From CAYZGU01 sp964478165 (GTDB lineage: Bacteria > Poribacteria > WGA-4E > JAJDTR01): a stretch of DNA of 46,680 nt. Positions 9,232 to 17,725 of the stretch are shown here, one piece after another. Position numbers and translations under genes: made by a program. The first letter of the stretch is position 1. Each line of letters opens with the position of its first letter. Below the pieces are notes generated by a model. It was not told the DNA's origin. It was given only the letters and a program-made list of their open reading frames with translations, and ran no database searches. The stretch is taken from the NCBI GenBank assembly GCA_964478165.1, contig CAYZGU010000005.1:1-46680 (forward strand), in the 5' to 3' direction.

Positions 9232-9984
9232 GTGAGTTGCAATGGCGTTTTGAAACTGTTGAAGCTTGACGAATATTCCATGAGGCTGCCGATTTGTGCT
9301 GAGAAAATAGAATGTCCGAACTCGAGGCAGATTCTTTTTCTGGCAGTTTGGGCGCTTGGCGCGTTCAGTACTTCCGGCAACGCGAAGATTGAACGTTTGC
9401 AGTGTGAACTATTCGGATTTGTCGATGCGCATGATGCGCGACAGATTAGGAGGTTGCTAAGCCCCTGGGCCGAAGCGGAAGACGTGACCTTCCATGCAAC
9501 TTTTGACAAATATGGGAAACAACGTCTATTTACCACGTTGGTCAGAATTGTTCCAAGAACAGATGACAAATACAGGGAATCGCATACCTTGCAGGTTTAC
9601 CAGATGTTGCAACAGTTAAGAGATTCTCGATTTCGAGGGCGACAAGCTGCTAGCCAGCCTTGGGTTCTCAAGTCTGAACTAACAGTGAGCGGAGAGCTTT
9701 TTACCCATCGGGGTTGGGCGCGAAGCTACATTCGAAATGTCCCGTTCTGGCGGCGTTGGCGCGCTGATACATCAGTTGTTAACCACGTAATGTTTTCGGC
9801 ATCGGGCGTTCAAAAGATCGTCTTCAGTGACAGTGATCGGTTTGACCAACTACGGCAGTACGCTGGTCAGGCCGATCACGAGGTGGAGGTTAATGGCGTA
9901 ATTGCCGGATTTGATGGTCCCTATCCAATTGTCACTGTGCGCAGTTATCGGTTGCAACAGTCTCTAGAGACACACGAGGATTAA
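9232..9984 (+). CDS. Hypothetical exported protein
   Basis: About 250 residues, family not recognised. I prefer the GTG at 9232 because GGAGG lies 8 bp before it; the reading frame is open further upstream. A hydrophobic stretch (ILFLAVWALGAFSTSG) after a polar lead suggests a signal peptide with cleavage near SGNA. The following segment (CELFGFVDAHDARQIRRLL...VTFHATFDKYG) has the beta-alpha-beta layout of small metal-binding-like domains but no CxxC. The rest (VMFSASGVQKIVF, HEVEVNGVIAGFDGPYPIVTV) looks like a beta-barrel or OB-type region. It follows the SIMPL gene on the same strand after 184 bp. Confidence 0.6.
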   Translation: MSCNGVLKLLKLDEYSMRLPICAEKIECPNSRQILFLAVWALGAFSTSGNAKIERLQCELFGFVDAHDARQIRRLLSPWAEAEDVTFHATFDKYGKQRLFTTLVRIVPRTDDKYRESHTLQVYQMLQQLRDSRFRGRQAASQPWVLKSELTVSGELFTHRGWARSYIRNVPFWRRWRADTSVVNHVMFSASGVQKIVFSDSDRFDQLRQYAGQADHEVEVNGVIAGFDGPYPIVTVRSYRLQQSLETHED

Positions 9985-10834
9985 CGGCAGCAACCCGTAG
10001 AGGAACCATGCACAATGTGTTATCCTACGACCATATGAAGGGACGACGTGAATTTGTGGATGCGAAATAAACTAGATGTTTGCCCAAATTTGCAGGCTTC
10101 AGAGGTTGTGAAAGAAGGCCATTTTCAAGGTGGGTGTTGTATAGAATCCGTTTTTTGTATGCTGAATCTGGACATAGCCAAGCGCATTTTCTAGCTTCGC
10201 GCCACACATGACTATCGTAAACGGAATGGACCACCGGTGTTCTTTCATTCTGCCGACTCCAAACTGTTCAACAATGTGCGCAACTCCAGGGATTCCGTCG
10301 CTTTCTGAATTGTGCTATTACGCTCTTACTATTTACAACGATTGGCCATAGCGCAGAACCTAGTCCCACTTCATTCTAGTTCGTGGGGGTAGTCAGCATT
10401 GATGACGGTAGAACGTGACGCTTCATCAATGTTGATGTCGTTCTCAAACAGGCGTTTGACTACTTTTTCCAATTCCACGTGGATTGCGAGTAACATTGGT
10501 TTGTGAGTAACATTCCGGAATACCAGGATAGCATCATCTCGGACGACGGGGCATTACGCATTTGCACTTACATATGTCAATAAAGCGGTGATGGTGATAC
10601 CCAACCTCGGCGATGGATATTATTTCAGCATCGGAACGCTTTGTGGGGTCAGATTCGAGGATTGCTGCGTACAATTATTTTCACGGTTTTAGGTTCGTGA
10701 CTGTCAGATACACACGACCAATTGTTGTTAACGGACCCGCCATTCCTGATGGGACCGGTGCCGCTCGTTGGACAACGGCGGCTGCTGTTTACATGGCGAC
10801 ACGATTGTCCGGCCAATTTCCGGGACACAGTCTG
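9985..10834. other. 850 bp region without an intact gene
   Basis: The plus strand has no credible gene. The minus strand holds a coding-like remnant (separate entry, 10378-10670). The remainder shows nothing recognisable. Confidence 0.4.
10378..10670 (-). pseudogene. Coding-like remnant, family unknown
   Basis: On the minus strand two adjoining frames read like protein. The first is about 35 residues containing SDAEIISIAEVGYHHH. After a frame change there are about 57 residues containing DDAILVFRNVTHKPML and VVKRLFENDINIDEASRST, ending at TGA at 10378-10380. Both look compositionally real, but neither has a start codon or a recognised family. It lies downstream of the oxidoreductase gene in the same orientation. 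Probably the tail of a decayed gene; uncertain. Confidence 0.3.
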
Positions 10835-12031
10835 CTACAGAGTGTATTGCGGAATCCTCATCAGCTCACCGTCATTGAGCGCCGATTGATGCGCGACGAT
10901 ACCGCTGACCGTCATATTTAGGGATTGAGCCACGTCCACGAGGGGTTGGCGGTCCATTAGGATTGCCTCAACGAACTCGCACATTAGGTAGCCGTGCGAA
11001 CCGCCGTGGCTTCCAGCGTCGATCCCTGGGGGAAGCGGTGGACGTCTGATCGCCGGCGGCACCGCATTTCTCTGATCGCTCTGAAATTCACCGTAGTAGG
11101 TCCCCTTCTGCGTTCGAATTCGGCCTCGCTCTCCAGCCGCGCCCGGTGTATCCCAACTGACCGCCATCCGGGCCATGCCGCCTTCGCTGGTGCGGAATAA
11201 CGCGATTTCGGTGCCGAACGGATTGCTGTACGGATTGTTGTCTGGTTTCAGGTAATTGAGAGAGCTGGGCATGCCCATACATGAGACTTCGGTAAAGCTC
11301 CCGCCGGTTACGCCCACGTAATAGGCGTTCGAATGGGTTGGATACCACTGCGGGGGCAAGCCTGTGCGCCATCCCTTGTGCGCGGACAAGGATGTGCAGT
11401 GGTAGTGCCAGTATTCGCCTTCGGCGTAGACGACCTTCCCTAAGGATCCGGTCCTATACAGTTCTCGCATGCAATAGAGATCTTCGTGGAAATAGGACGT
11501 TTCGAACATCATATACTTGCGGCCGGTCGTCTTGACGGCCGCAAAAAGCGCGTCCGCCTGTTCCAATGAACCGAAGACAGCAGGAACGGCGGACGCGACA
11601 TGCTTGCCGGCCTTGACTGCAGCGATGGCTAGGCGAGCGTGACTCGGCGCGTCGGTAGCAATGAAGATCGCCTCAAGCGAATCGTTCCTAATCAACTCTT
11701 CGCACGACGAATACGTAGTCGTGCAGCGGCATAGTTTGGCCAGTTTGGCGCGTTTATCGGGATTTAGATCGGCAACGGCGGCTACGGTCACATTCGGGTG
11801 ATCTTGAAACTGGAACGCCGCACCGAAGGAGCAGACGCCATACCCGGCGATTCCCACCTGGATTTTGCGGTCGGAAACGGGGCTCCAGTTCTTCCAGGCC
11901 TTCTTGTCGGTGACTGCCTGCTCGAAACCCTGAATTGCTGTTACTCTGGGCGCAGATTCGGGAGTGCAGATTTGTGGGTCCGGAGCTGGGACGTCAGGCG
12001 TCCGAATGGATTCTTGGTTCTTCGTGCTCAT
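10835..12031 (-). CDS. Gfo/Idh/MocA-family oxidoreductase
   Basis: A 398-residue NAD(P)-dependent oxidoreductase of sugar and cyclitol metabolism. A 50-residue polar leader precedes the Rossmann fold VGIAGYGVCSFG (glycines 60, 63, 65), then AVADLNPDKR, IFIATDAPSHARLAIAAVKAGK and a C-terminal beta domain. The catalytic lysine motif that usually follows GKHV (EKP) is replaced by SAVPA at about 146-151, so the substrate or activity may differ from classical members. GAGGAGG lies 7 bp before the ATG. It is followed in transcription by a possible remnant and preceded by a co-oriented amidohydrolase gene 209 bp upstream, so the pair may share a pathway. Confidence 0.88.
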   Translation of the reverse strand: MSTKNQESIRTPDVPAPDPQICTPESAPRVTAIQGFEQAVTDKKAWKNWSPVSDRKIQVGIAGYGVCSFGAAFQFQDHPNVTVAAVADLNPDKRAKLAKLCRCTTTYSSCEELIRNDSLEAIFIATDAPSHARLAIAAVKAGKHVASAVPAVFGSLEQADALFAAVKTTGRKYMMFETSYFHEDLYCMRELYRTGSLGKVVYAEGEYWHYHCTSLSAHKGWRTGLPPQWYPTHSNAYYVGVTGGSFTEVSCMGMPSSLNYLKPDNNPYSNPFGTEIALFRTSEGGMARMAVSWDTPGAAGERGRIRTQKGTYYGEFQSDQRNAVPPAIRRPPLPPGIDAGSHGGSHGYLMCEFVEAILMDRQPLVDVAQSLNMTVSGIVAHQSALNDGELMRIPQYTL

Positions 12032-12240
12032 TTGATTCCTCCTCTGAACTGGTTGCCATGCCGCGTCCGCATATTGACGGATGTCTTGTCATACGAAGAT
12101 GCTCGAAATTCATACCAATGCGAATGGTACTGTTCACGGACTTACTTAAATCGTTAGACCAAATGAATTGTCTTATTTGACGGATGAACAATCAGGTAAC
12201 TTACACATCATGAGCCTAAACTAACTGCTCGTCCTCCTCA

Positions 12241-13137
12241 TTATTCATTCAGCCGATAAAGGCGTTCTGCATTATCGTATAACAGTTTGCGCTGGTCCTC
12301 CTGTTTTCGCGTGGATATGATGTGTCTGAGCGCTTTGCCCCACGCTTCGTAGGTGGCTCCGAGTGTACAGACCGGCCAATCACCCCCAAATACGACTCGG
12401 TCAGTGCCAAACGCGTCCAGACAATGATTGATAGTTGGAGCCAAATCCTCAGGTGTCCATCCGACTTTAGCTCGCGCGACCACACCCGAAATTTTGCAAA
12501 CGACGGCAGGTAACTCTGAAAGGGTTGACATAGCGTCCATCCACGCGTGACGGTCATGCCAGTAGGGACTGCCATCGTTTTGTGCCTGTAGAGTTCCATT
12601 GACTATGTATGGATCCGCATTTCCGCAATGGTCGATGATGAACTGTGTGTCTGGGCATTGTTTGGCCAACGTCACCGCATCCATGAGTTCGCTTGGACGT
12701 AAGCAGAGGTCAAAACTCAATCCCACTTCACCTAGGTATTGAACGCCTCGAACGAAACCTTGCTCCAAGCAAAATTCGGCAGGTGTCTCGGGACCATGTA
12801 ATACCTGACGGATTCCCTTGATATATCGGTGCCGCTTGAAGTTATCAATATAGGAGCGAAATTGAGATGATGCGGGGCGACCCGAAATCACGGCGCCGAC
12901 TGTCACTGTGTCCGCCTTTTGACATATGTCGATGAGATAGTTTGCTTCGGCTACGTGTTGTGACGGATGAACGTCGACTTCCATGTAGATTGCTTTGAGG
13001 ACATTCGATTCGACAATTTCCGCAACGTAGTCGTCGATGCGAAAGCTGCGGTTCAACTCTGGCACTGAATTTAGCCATGGCAGGTTAAATTGATTCAAGT
13101 CCCAGAGATGTTGGTGGGTATCTATGATGGGCAACAT
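12241..13137 (-). CDS. Amidohydrolase 2 family (L-fuconolactonase-like) hydrolase
   Basis: A 298-residue metal-dependent hydrolase with the TIM-barrel amidohydrolase_2 fold. The metal-binding signature DTHQHLW lies at residues 6-12, then KGIRQVLHG, a central IIDHCGN, and GGDWPV with the conserved Asp near residue 252; the end DNAERLYRL is typical. Members open sugar lactones (fuconolactonase) or decarboxylate aromatic-type acids. The neighbour Gfo/Idh/MocA dehydrogenase would make a lactone, so lactone hydrolysis is the best guess. GGGAGG precedes the ATG by 7 bp. Confidence 0.88.
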   Translation of the reverse strand: MLPIIDTHQHLWDLNQFNLPWLNSVPELNRSFRIDDYVAEIVESNVLKAIYMEVDVHPSQHVAEANYLIDICQKADTVTVGAVISGRPASSQFRSYIDNFKRHRYIKGIRQVLHGPETPAEFCLEQGFVRGVQYLGEVGLSFDLCLRPSELMDAVTLAKQCPDTQFIIDHCGNADPYIVNGTLQAQNDGSPYWHDRHAWMDAMSTLSELPAVVCKISGVVARAKVGWTPEDLAPTINHCLDAFGTDRVVFGGDWPVCTLGATYEAWGKALRHIISTRKQEDQRKLLYDNAERLYRLNE

Positions 13138-13381
13138 GACGGTTCCTCCCGTGTGTAGTTTGTTTGTCTTCCTTTTTGTGATAGCAAATGCAAAACTAAA
13201 AATAGAGGCTAGGGGCTATACGTGCTTAGCAAATAAAAGCGTGAAGTACGACCAATCCAGGCGAACGGAGGTCGCGTGTCTCGATGTTGACTAGCAGAGC
13301 TAGCAACCTTTATGTGAAGTGGTAATCACACTTTCCATGAGAATACATAGCGAAGGACAGAGTGAGAACTAACCCAATGTA

Positions 13382-13528
13382 ATGTCAGCCCACTGGGTTT
13401 ATGAGAAGCTAGGTGATGAGTTCGCTGGATTGAATCGTAAAGCACTATACGAGAGTGTGTACATGATAAAAACCGGCTGTCGCGTTGACTTTAGTAAGGA
13501 GTGGTTCGCGTACTTGTATAGCGCATGA
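13382..13528 (+). CDS. Possible short ORF or gene remnant
   Basis: An ATG-initiated frame of 48 codons reading like real protein (SAHWVYEKLGDEFAGL, ALYESVYMIKTGCRVDFS) and ending with TGA. There is no ribosome site and no family recognised. It may be the end of a decayed gene rather than a small protein. Confidence 0.25.
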   Translation: MSAHWVYEKLGDEFAGLNRKALYESVYMIKTGCRVDFSKEWFAYLYSA

Positions 13529-13864
13529 ACATCACACAATAGTTTAAAAACTTTGAGACCGGGTTCTCCGTTCGATCCTGGTCGGTACATATTCAAAAAA
13601 ATACGAGCGTGAGTTGCCTTGTTCTGTGTTGAATTAACGTCAGTACTGGAAAGCCTGAGTAAATAGCAGAGACGAGTTATGCTTACGAGTGTTGTATTAT
13701 TGTGTTCCGGAATGTGGTTGACAGCGTCGGCGATTGGCTTAATCTCAATTCCGAAAATACGCGGTCCGGGGAAGATTGGTTTGAAAAGAGAGTTCCACAT
13801 CTTCATCGGCTAGGTGCATGATTGTTGCTGGGCGTCATGCTATCTGACATTGTTCGAAACGGCT

Positions 13865-13924
13865 CCTTATATAATATAGGCGAACCAACAGATGTCTTAG
13901 TTGATTCGTCTATATTATGGAAGG
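13865..13924. repeat. 20-bp imperfect inverted repeat with 20-bp spacer
   Basis: The arms 13865-13884 and 13905-13924 match in reverse complement at 17 of 20 positions; the inner parts (ATAATATAGGCGAA and TTCGTCTATATTAT) differ at one base, which is a G-U pair in RNA. It could form a long hairpin or bind a dimeric regulator. No gene is adjacent within 300 bp. Confidence 0.6.
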
Positions 13925-14130
13925 TCGGCATCATGACAGGTTTCGTCATAGATTCATGCGCTGAATTTGGTTAATCTCCGGGTACCCACTCTTCGAAACG
14001 ATTTTTGCTCGTGTGTTTCTCGCGTGCCTTTCGGAATCGCGAGAAGGCATAGTGCAGAATAATGGGGGCCTGAAGGAGATCGATAATGGTTGGTTTGGCA
14101 TAATTGTGTTACCGTTTTTATCCGTGATTC

Positions 14131-14155
14131 TTAAAACCTTCGCGTTCCCGCGAAG
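14131..14155 (-). terminator. Probable terminator of the M50B-type gene
   Basis: Read on the minus strand, CTTCGCG-ggaa-CGCGAAG forms a perfect 7-bp stem with a tetraloop, followed by G and TTTT. It lies 68 bp after the stop of the membrane protease gene. Confidence 0.5.
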
Positions 14156-14222
14156 AGGTGGGTTCTAGGCCTCTGGATGCTTTAGGGTGTTGATTGATTT
14201 TCGTAGTGGGAAGGAGCGTAGT

Positions 14223-14924
14223 CTATTGAAGTCGGGTGACATTTGGTGCTTTGGTCGGTTTGCTTCGGCGTTTTCCAGCGAAGTTCACAAAGAAGACCGT
14301 GGCGGTTATTGCGATGATAATCCATAGAATACCCCATACAATTGTTGGGATGTTTGTCATTTCCGCCAACATACGCGCATCTGAACGGAGATGCGTACGA
14401 TCCAGAATGTCGCTCTTGATGTCGAGAATGGCGTACAGACAGCTTGTTAGCCCAATGATTTGGACGATGTAACTGTTTATTGCTTTGTTGAGAACGATGC
14501 CAATTACAATGATTATTCCGCCGAATCCGATGCCAAAGAAGAGGCCAAACGAGTTTCGTACGTAAAATAAGGACATGAGAACCATGCCCACACCTATAAG
14601 AATACTCAAACTCTTGTCTAGGTGGGCGCGTAGAGCGAGGATGAGAATCAGTCCCCCCCATCCGACACTGCCGAGATAACCAGCGCTGAGTGTCCAGAAT
14701 GGCGATCCTCCGAGTGTTACGGCGTGACCGCCTTCCTGTGCGACAACAACAATCTCTTGGATTTGTCCTCCTGTTGCGACTGCCGCGAGCCCGTGACTGA
14801 TCTCGTGCATGAAGACCACGAAAATCTTCAGCGGATATACAACGACTGTATTCCACAGCACAGCTACGGCGATTAAAATCAGGATTATGCCAAGATGTGG
14901 TTGTTTAAAGAATTGCTTAATCAA
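14223..14924 (-). CDS. M50B-like membrane metalloprotease
   Basis: About 233 residues with 6 or so membrane segments. The zinc-protease motif HEISH lies in the first third, inside the segment FVVFMHEISHGLAAVATGG, and SAGYLGSVGWGGLILIL follows, as in the PF13398 family. The family is related to site-2 proteases, but most members are uncharacterised. I choose the TTG at 14924 because GGTGGAG lies about 9 bp before it; a GTG 15 bp upstream overlaps that ribosome site and is less likely. The gene is alone, with 550 bp before the divergent aroC. Confidence 0.78.
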   Translation of the reverse strand: MIKQFFKQPHLGIILILIAVAVLWNTVVVYPLKIFVVFMHEISHGLAAVATGGQIQEIVVVAQEGGHAVTLGGSPFWTLSAGYLGSVGWGGLILILALRAHLDKSLSILIGVGMVLMSLFYVRNSFGLFFGIGFGGIIIVIGIVLNKAINSYIVQIIGLTSCLYAILDIKSDILDRTHLRSDARMLAEMTNIPTIVWGILWIIIAITATVFFVNFAGKRRSKPTKAPNVTRLQ

Positions 14925-15504
14925 GATGTTTGGCTCCACCTCTTTTTAACTATCCTTCTCATCTCTTGCTTTCATGGTCCTTGCTCATGTGCTTAGAATG
15001 GATAGATTAAGAGATTCCATAGTTTCAAGAATCTATCCGAGAACGAGAAGAAGTTTGTAGGTGTGAAATCAGATCTCAAGGACAATTAGCGCCGAAATTA
15101 ATTTGGTGTTTGGAATTGCACTAAGAGGAAAAAACTCACTGCCATGGGCATTCATGGTGTATTCCGCTGTCAAGAAGTCTTTCGAGGTGTTTCAAGATAA
15201 TCCGTCGTGGCCTTATGGAACGCAGTTCTTGTGATTTTGAGGCAATAGGCTGCGTCATGAGAATGTGCTGGGTAGCGTCAATGTGCGCGCTCACCAGAAA
15301 TGCCTTCTATTCTGGTTGGAGACGGATATGATACCAAATTCCTATTCGTTAGGCAAGCGCTTTTTGGGAATCATGCAAGAGAGAAAGTTTCTGTTGCCAT
15401 TCGGCTCATGATATGCTATATTTGGCGGTGAATTCGTCTGATAATAATTTGGTTTTGTTAGTTTGTCAAGCACATATCTATGTGTTCAATTTTTGGAGAC
15501 GAAC
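14925..15504. other. Divergent intergenic region carrying the aroC promoter
   Basis: There is no gene on either strand. It holds the aroC promoter (separate entry). The word GAGAACGAGAAG at 15039-15050 also occurs at the uvrA promoter, but here without its mirror copy. Confidence 0.45.
15394..15422 (+). promoter_or_regulatory. Sigma70-type promoter of aroC
   Basis: TTGCCA (15394-15399), a 17-bp spacer and TATATT (15417-15422). Each hexamer matches consensus at 5 of 6 positions. Predicted leader about 75 nt. Confidence 0.68.
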
Positions 15505-16575
15505 ATGAACTCATTCGGTCATCTATTTCGTATCACGACCTGGGGCGAGTCTCATGGGGATGCCGTTGGTGTCGTGGTTGATGGCTGTCCACCCAGACTA
15601 AGTATTGATGTTGACGCGATTCAGTTTGAACTGGATAGACGTCGTCCAGGGCAGAGTCACCTGACAACCCCGCGTCAAGAAGGAGATCGACTCGAGATTC
15701 TTTCTGGCGTGTTTGAAGGACAGACCCTCGGAACACCAATCTCAATGCTAGTGCGCAATAAGGATGCCAAGCCTTCCGCCTATAACCATCTTAAGGACCT
15801 TTATCGTCCATCCCACGCTGATTTTACCTATCAGAAGAAATATGGGGTTAGAGACTGGCAAGGTGGTGGACGGGCTAGCGCTCGTGAAACAATTGGCCGT
15901 GTTGCTGGGGGGGCAATTGCGAAGCAAATTCTGAGAGAACGTTGTAGCACCGAAGTTTTTGCATATGTCAAACAGATTCATACTATCGTAGCCGAAATCG
16001 ATTCTGAAACGGTCAAGTTGGAAGATATCGAGGCGAGTCCTGTACGATGCCCCGATCCGATTGCGAGCGAAAAAATGGTAGAATCTATCAACCGAATTAG
16101 GCGCGACGGTGACTCTCTTGGCGGAATTATTGAATCCGTTGCTCGCCGTGTCCCTGCCGGACTTGGTGAACCCGTGTTTGACAAGTTGAAGGCCGATCTG
16201 GCTAAGGCGATGATGTCGCTTCCTGCAACAATGGGATTTCAGATTGGCTCCGGTTTTTCCGGAATCGGGTTGACCGGTGCACAGCATAACGATGAGTTCT
16301 ATAACGATGAGGGACGTGTTCGCACCCGGACAAACAACTCTGGAGGAACGCAGGGCGGTATTTCTAATGGTGAGAACATCTTGTTCCAAGTTGCCTTCAA
16401 GCCCACGGCGACAATTCGAAAAGAGCAGAAAACAGTTGATACCGAGGGCAATCCGGTGACCCTGGCCGCTCATGGTAGGCATGATCCATGCGTGTTGCCC
16501 CGTGCTCCTGCGATTGTTGAGGCTATGACGGCGCTGGTTTTGGTTGACCACCTACTTCGCCAATGCGCGAAGTGA
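15505..16575 (+). CDS. aroC: Chorismate synthase
   Basis: A 356-residue enzyme for the last common step of aromatic biosynthesis, converting EPSP to chorismate with reduced FMN. The start at 15505 gives the canonical N-terminus MNSFGHLFRITTWGESHG and has GGAG 6 bp upstream; an upstream ATG at 15463 would add 14 odd residues. Also seen are DRRRPGQS, GTPIS, RPSHADFTY, GGGRASARET, the RTRTNNSGGTQGGISNG flavin-binding region and the ending RHDPCVLPRAPAIVEAM. The Ppx/GppA gene follows after 85 bp and may be co-transcribed. Chorismate also feeds the menaquinone pathway represented by mqnC. Confidence 0.96.
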   Translation: MNSFGHLFRITTWGESHGDAVGVVVDGCPPRLSIDVDAIQFELDRRRPGQSHLTTPRQEGDRLEILSGVFEGQTLGTPISMLVRNKDAKPSAYNHLKDLYRPSHADFTYQKKYGVRDWQGGGRASARETIGRVAGGAIAKQILRERCSTEVFAYVKQIHTIVAEIDSETVKLEDIEASPVRCPDPIASEKMVESINRIRRDGDSLGGIIESVARRVPAGLGEPVFDKLKADLAKAMMSLPATMGFQIGSGFSGIGLTGAQHNDEFYNDEGRVRTRTNNSGGTQGGISNGENILFQVAFKPTATIRKEQKTVDTEGNPVTLAAHGRHDPCVLPRAPAIVEAMTALVLVDHLLRQCAK

Positions 16576-16660
16576 ACTTTTTAGGAGTCTTAAGAAGGGT
16601 TGCTCGTAGGGATACGAAGAATCTTTTGTATTTGATGCTGTTTTGTCCGTACGTAAACTC

Positions 16661-17638
16661 ATGCACGTAAGCTTTTCAGAACGCTACGCCGTCATCGATG
16701 TCGGCACGCATTCGGTCCTGATGCTTGTCTGCGATGTAGGTGCGACGACAGGGGCCTGTGAGGTTGTTCTAGACAGCAAAAAAATTACACGTCTGGGACA
16801 GGGATTGGCGGACAAAAAAGAGTTGCAGGCCGAAGCGATGGAGCGCACTTGCGTGGCGATTCGCGAGTACGTAAGGGAATCAAAACTCCTTGGGGTTCAG
16901 AAACTTCTGGCTGTTGGAACGAGTGCACTTCGAGAGGCAGCGAATGCTTCCCACTTTTTGCGTCGTGTTAGAGATTGTTGTAATATTGAGATCGAAACGC
17001 TCTCAGGAGAGACCGAGGCGCGTTGTTCGTATCTAGCTATTCGAGATACTCCGGATTTCTGGAGGGACGATGTGTCAGGATTAATGGTTGTTGATATCGG
17101 AGGTGGAAGTACTGAGGTTGCGTTTGGTGCACAGGATATCACATCTGTGCTTAGTGTCAATGCTGGATCGGTCTATCTCACGGAGTCTTTTCTCAAACAT
17201 GACCCGCCAACTCTTGAAGAGCTCGAGGCGTTGGATGACTTTCTCCAGGATGCTTGGCAAAGTAAGCGTATACTTTCAAATGTTGATCACTCGTCAACAG
17301 CCCTCGTAGGTGTCGGTGGCACTATCGTGAATCTTGCCAGTGTCAAACTTCGATTGAATCGATTTGACGCAGAGCGACTGCACGGTGCCGTTATAGATAG
17401 AGTGGAAATTATGCGTCAGATTGAGCGGTTTTGTGCGGTGACTTTGGCGGCAAGAAAAGAGCTTCGGGGATTGGAGAAACAACGTGCAGAGTCTATCATT
17501 GCTGGAGCAATGATTCTGCAGAGCTTTCTCGGTCATGTCGGGGCTTCACAGATTCGAGCAAATACACATGGTCTGCGGTACGGTGTGATGTACCACCGCT
17601 TCTGCCCAGAAATCAAGTGTTGTGTGTGGGTTAATTGA
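16661..17638 (+). CDS. Ppx/GppA-family exopolyphosphatase / pppGpp phosphatase
   Basis: About 325 residues of the ASKHA-fold Ppx/GppA family, which hydrolyses polyphosphate or pppGpp. Signature segments are AVIDVGTHSVLMLVCDV, VGTSALREAAN, ETEARCSYLAI, LMVVDIGGGSTEVAFG (phosphate-binding loop) and GVGGTIVNLASV. It has the short single-module length and lacks the HD-like C-terminal extension of E. coli Ppx. The position 12 of the motif carries His where many members have Asn (GTHSV versus GTNSV). ATG at 16661 is chosen; TTG at 16643 is possible, and neither has a clear ribosome site. It ends 7 bp before a 13-bp hairpin. Confidence 0.88.
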   Translation: MHVSFSERYAVIDVGTHSVLMLVCDVGATTGACEVVLDSKKITRLGQGLADKKELQAEAMERTCVAIREYVRESKLLGVQKLLAVGTSALREAANASHFLRRVRDCCNIEIETLSGETEARCSYLAIRDTPDFWRDDVSGLMVVDIGGGSTEVAFGAQDITSVLSVNAGSVYLTESFLKHDPPTLEELEALDDFLQDAWQSKRILSNVDHSSTALVGVGGTIVNLASVKLRLNRFDAERLHGAVIDRVEIMRQIERFCAVTLAARKELRGLEKQRAESIIAGAMILQSFLGHVGASQIRANTHGLRYGVMYHRFCPEIKCCVWVN

Positions 17639-17644
17639 AGCCAG

Positions 17645-17677
17645 CACTTGGGGAAAATCCAGGCTTTTCCCTAAGTG
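17645..17677 (+). terminator. Strong hairpin after the Ppx/GppA gene, without a T-run
   Basis: CACTTGGGGAAAA pairs with TTTTCCCTAAGTG (13 bp including one G-U) around a 7-nt loop. No T-run follows, so it is either a Rho-assisted or attenuating terminator, or an mRNA 3' stabiliser before the ROK kinase gene. Confidence 0.5.
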
Positions 17678-17725
17678 AGAGTCGGCCCCACAATTATCTA
17701 GCCTCAAGACCGGTCCTTCAATGTT

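Larger units (their letters stand above)
13138..14222. other. 1.1 kb region without an intact gene
   Basis: The region contains a short plus-strand ORF (13382-13528), a long imperfect inverted repeat (13865-13924) and a terminator-like hairpin (14131-14155), all listed separately. A longer minus-strand open frame at 13399-13806 has unusual composition and no start signal; I do not call it. Confidence 0.4.

Noticed and set aside
10613..10921. 102-codon plus-strand frame
   Set aside because: Its end overlaps the oxidoreductase gene on the other strand and its sequence shows no family features.
13551..13590. A T-loop-like word (CCGTTCGATCCTGG) suggesting a tRNA
   Set aside because: The flanking 5-bp T-stem does not pair, and no acceptor, anticodon or D arms are found.
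13399..13806. 135-codon minus-strand open frame
   Set aside because: No ribosome site or recognisable family; it overlaps a more protein-like short plus-strand frame.
15039..15050. GAGAACGAGAAG as a second copy of the uvrA operator
   Set aside because: Only one half is present and no mirror copy lies within 60 bp, so it is probably chance.
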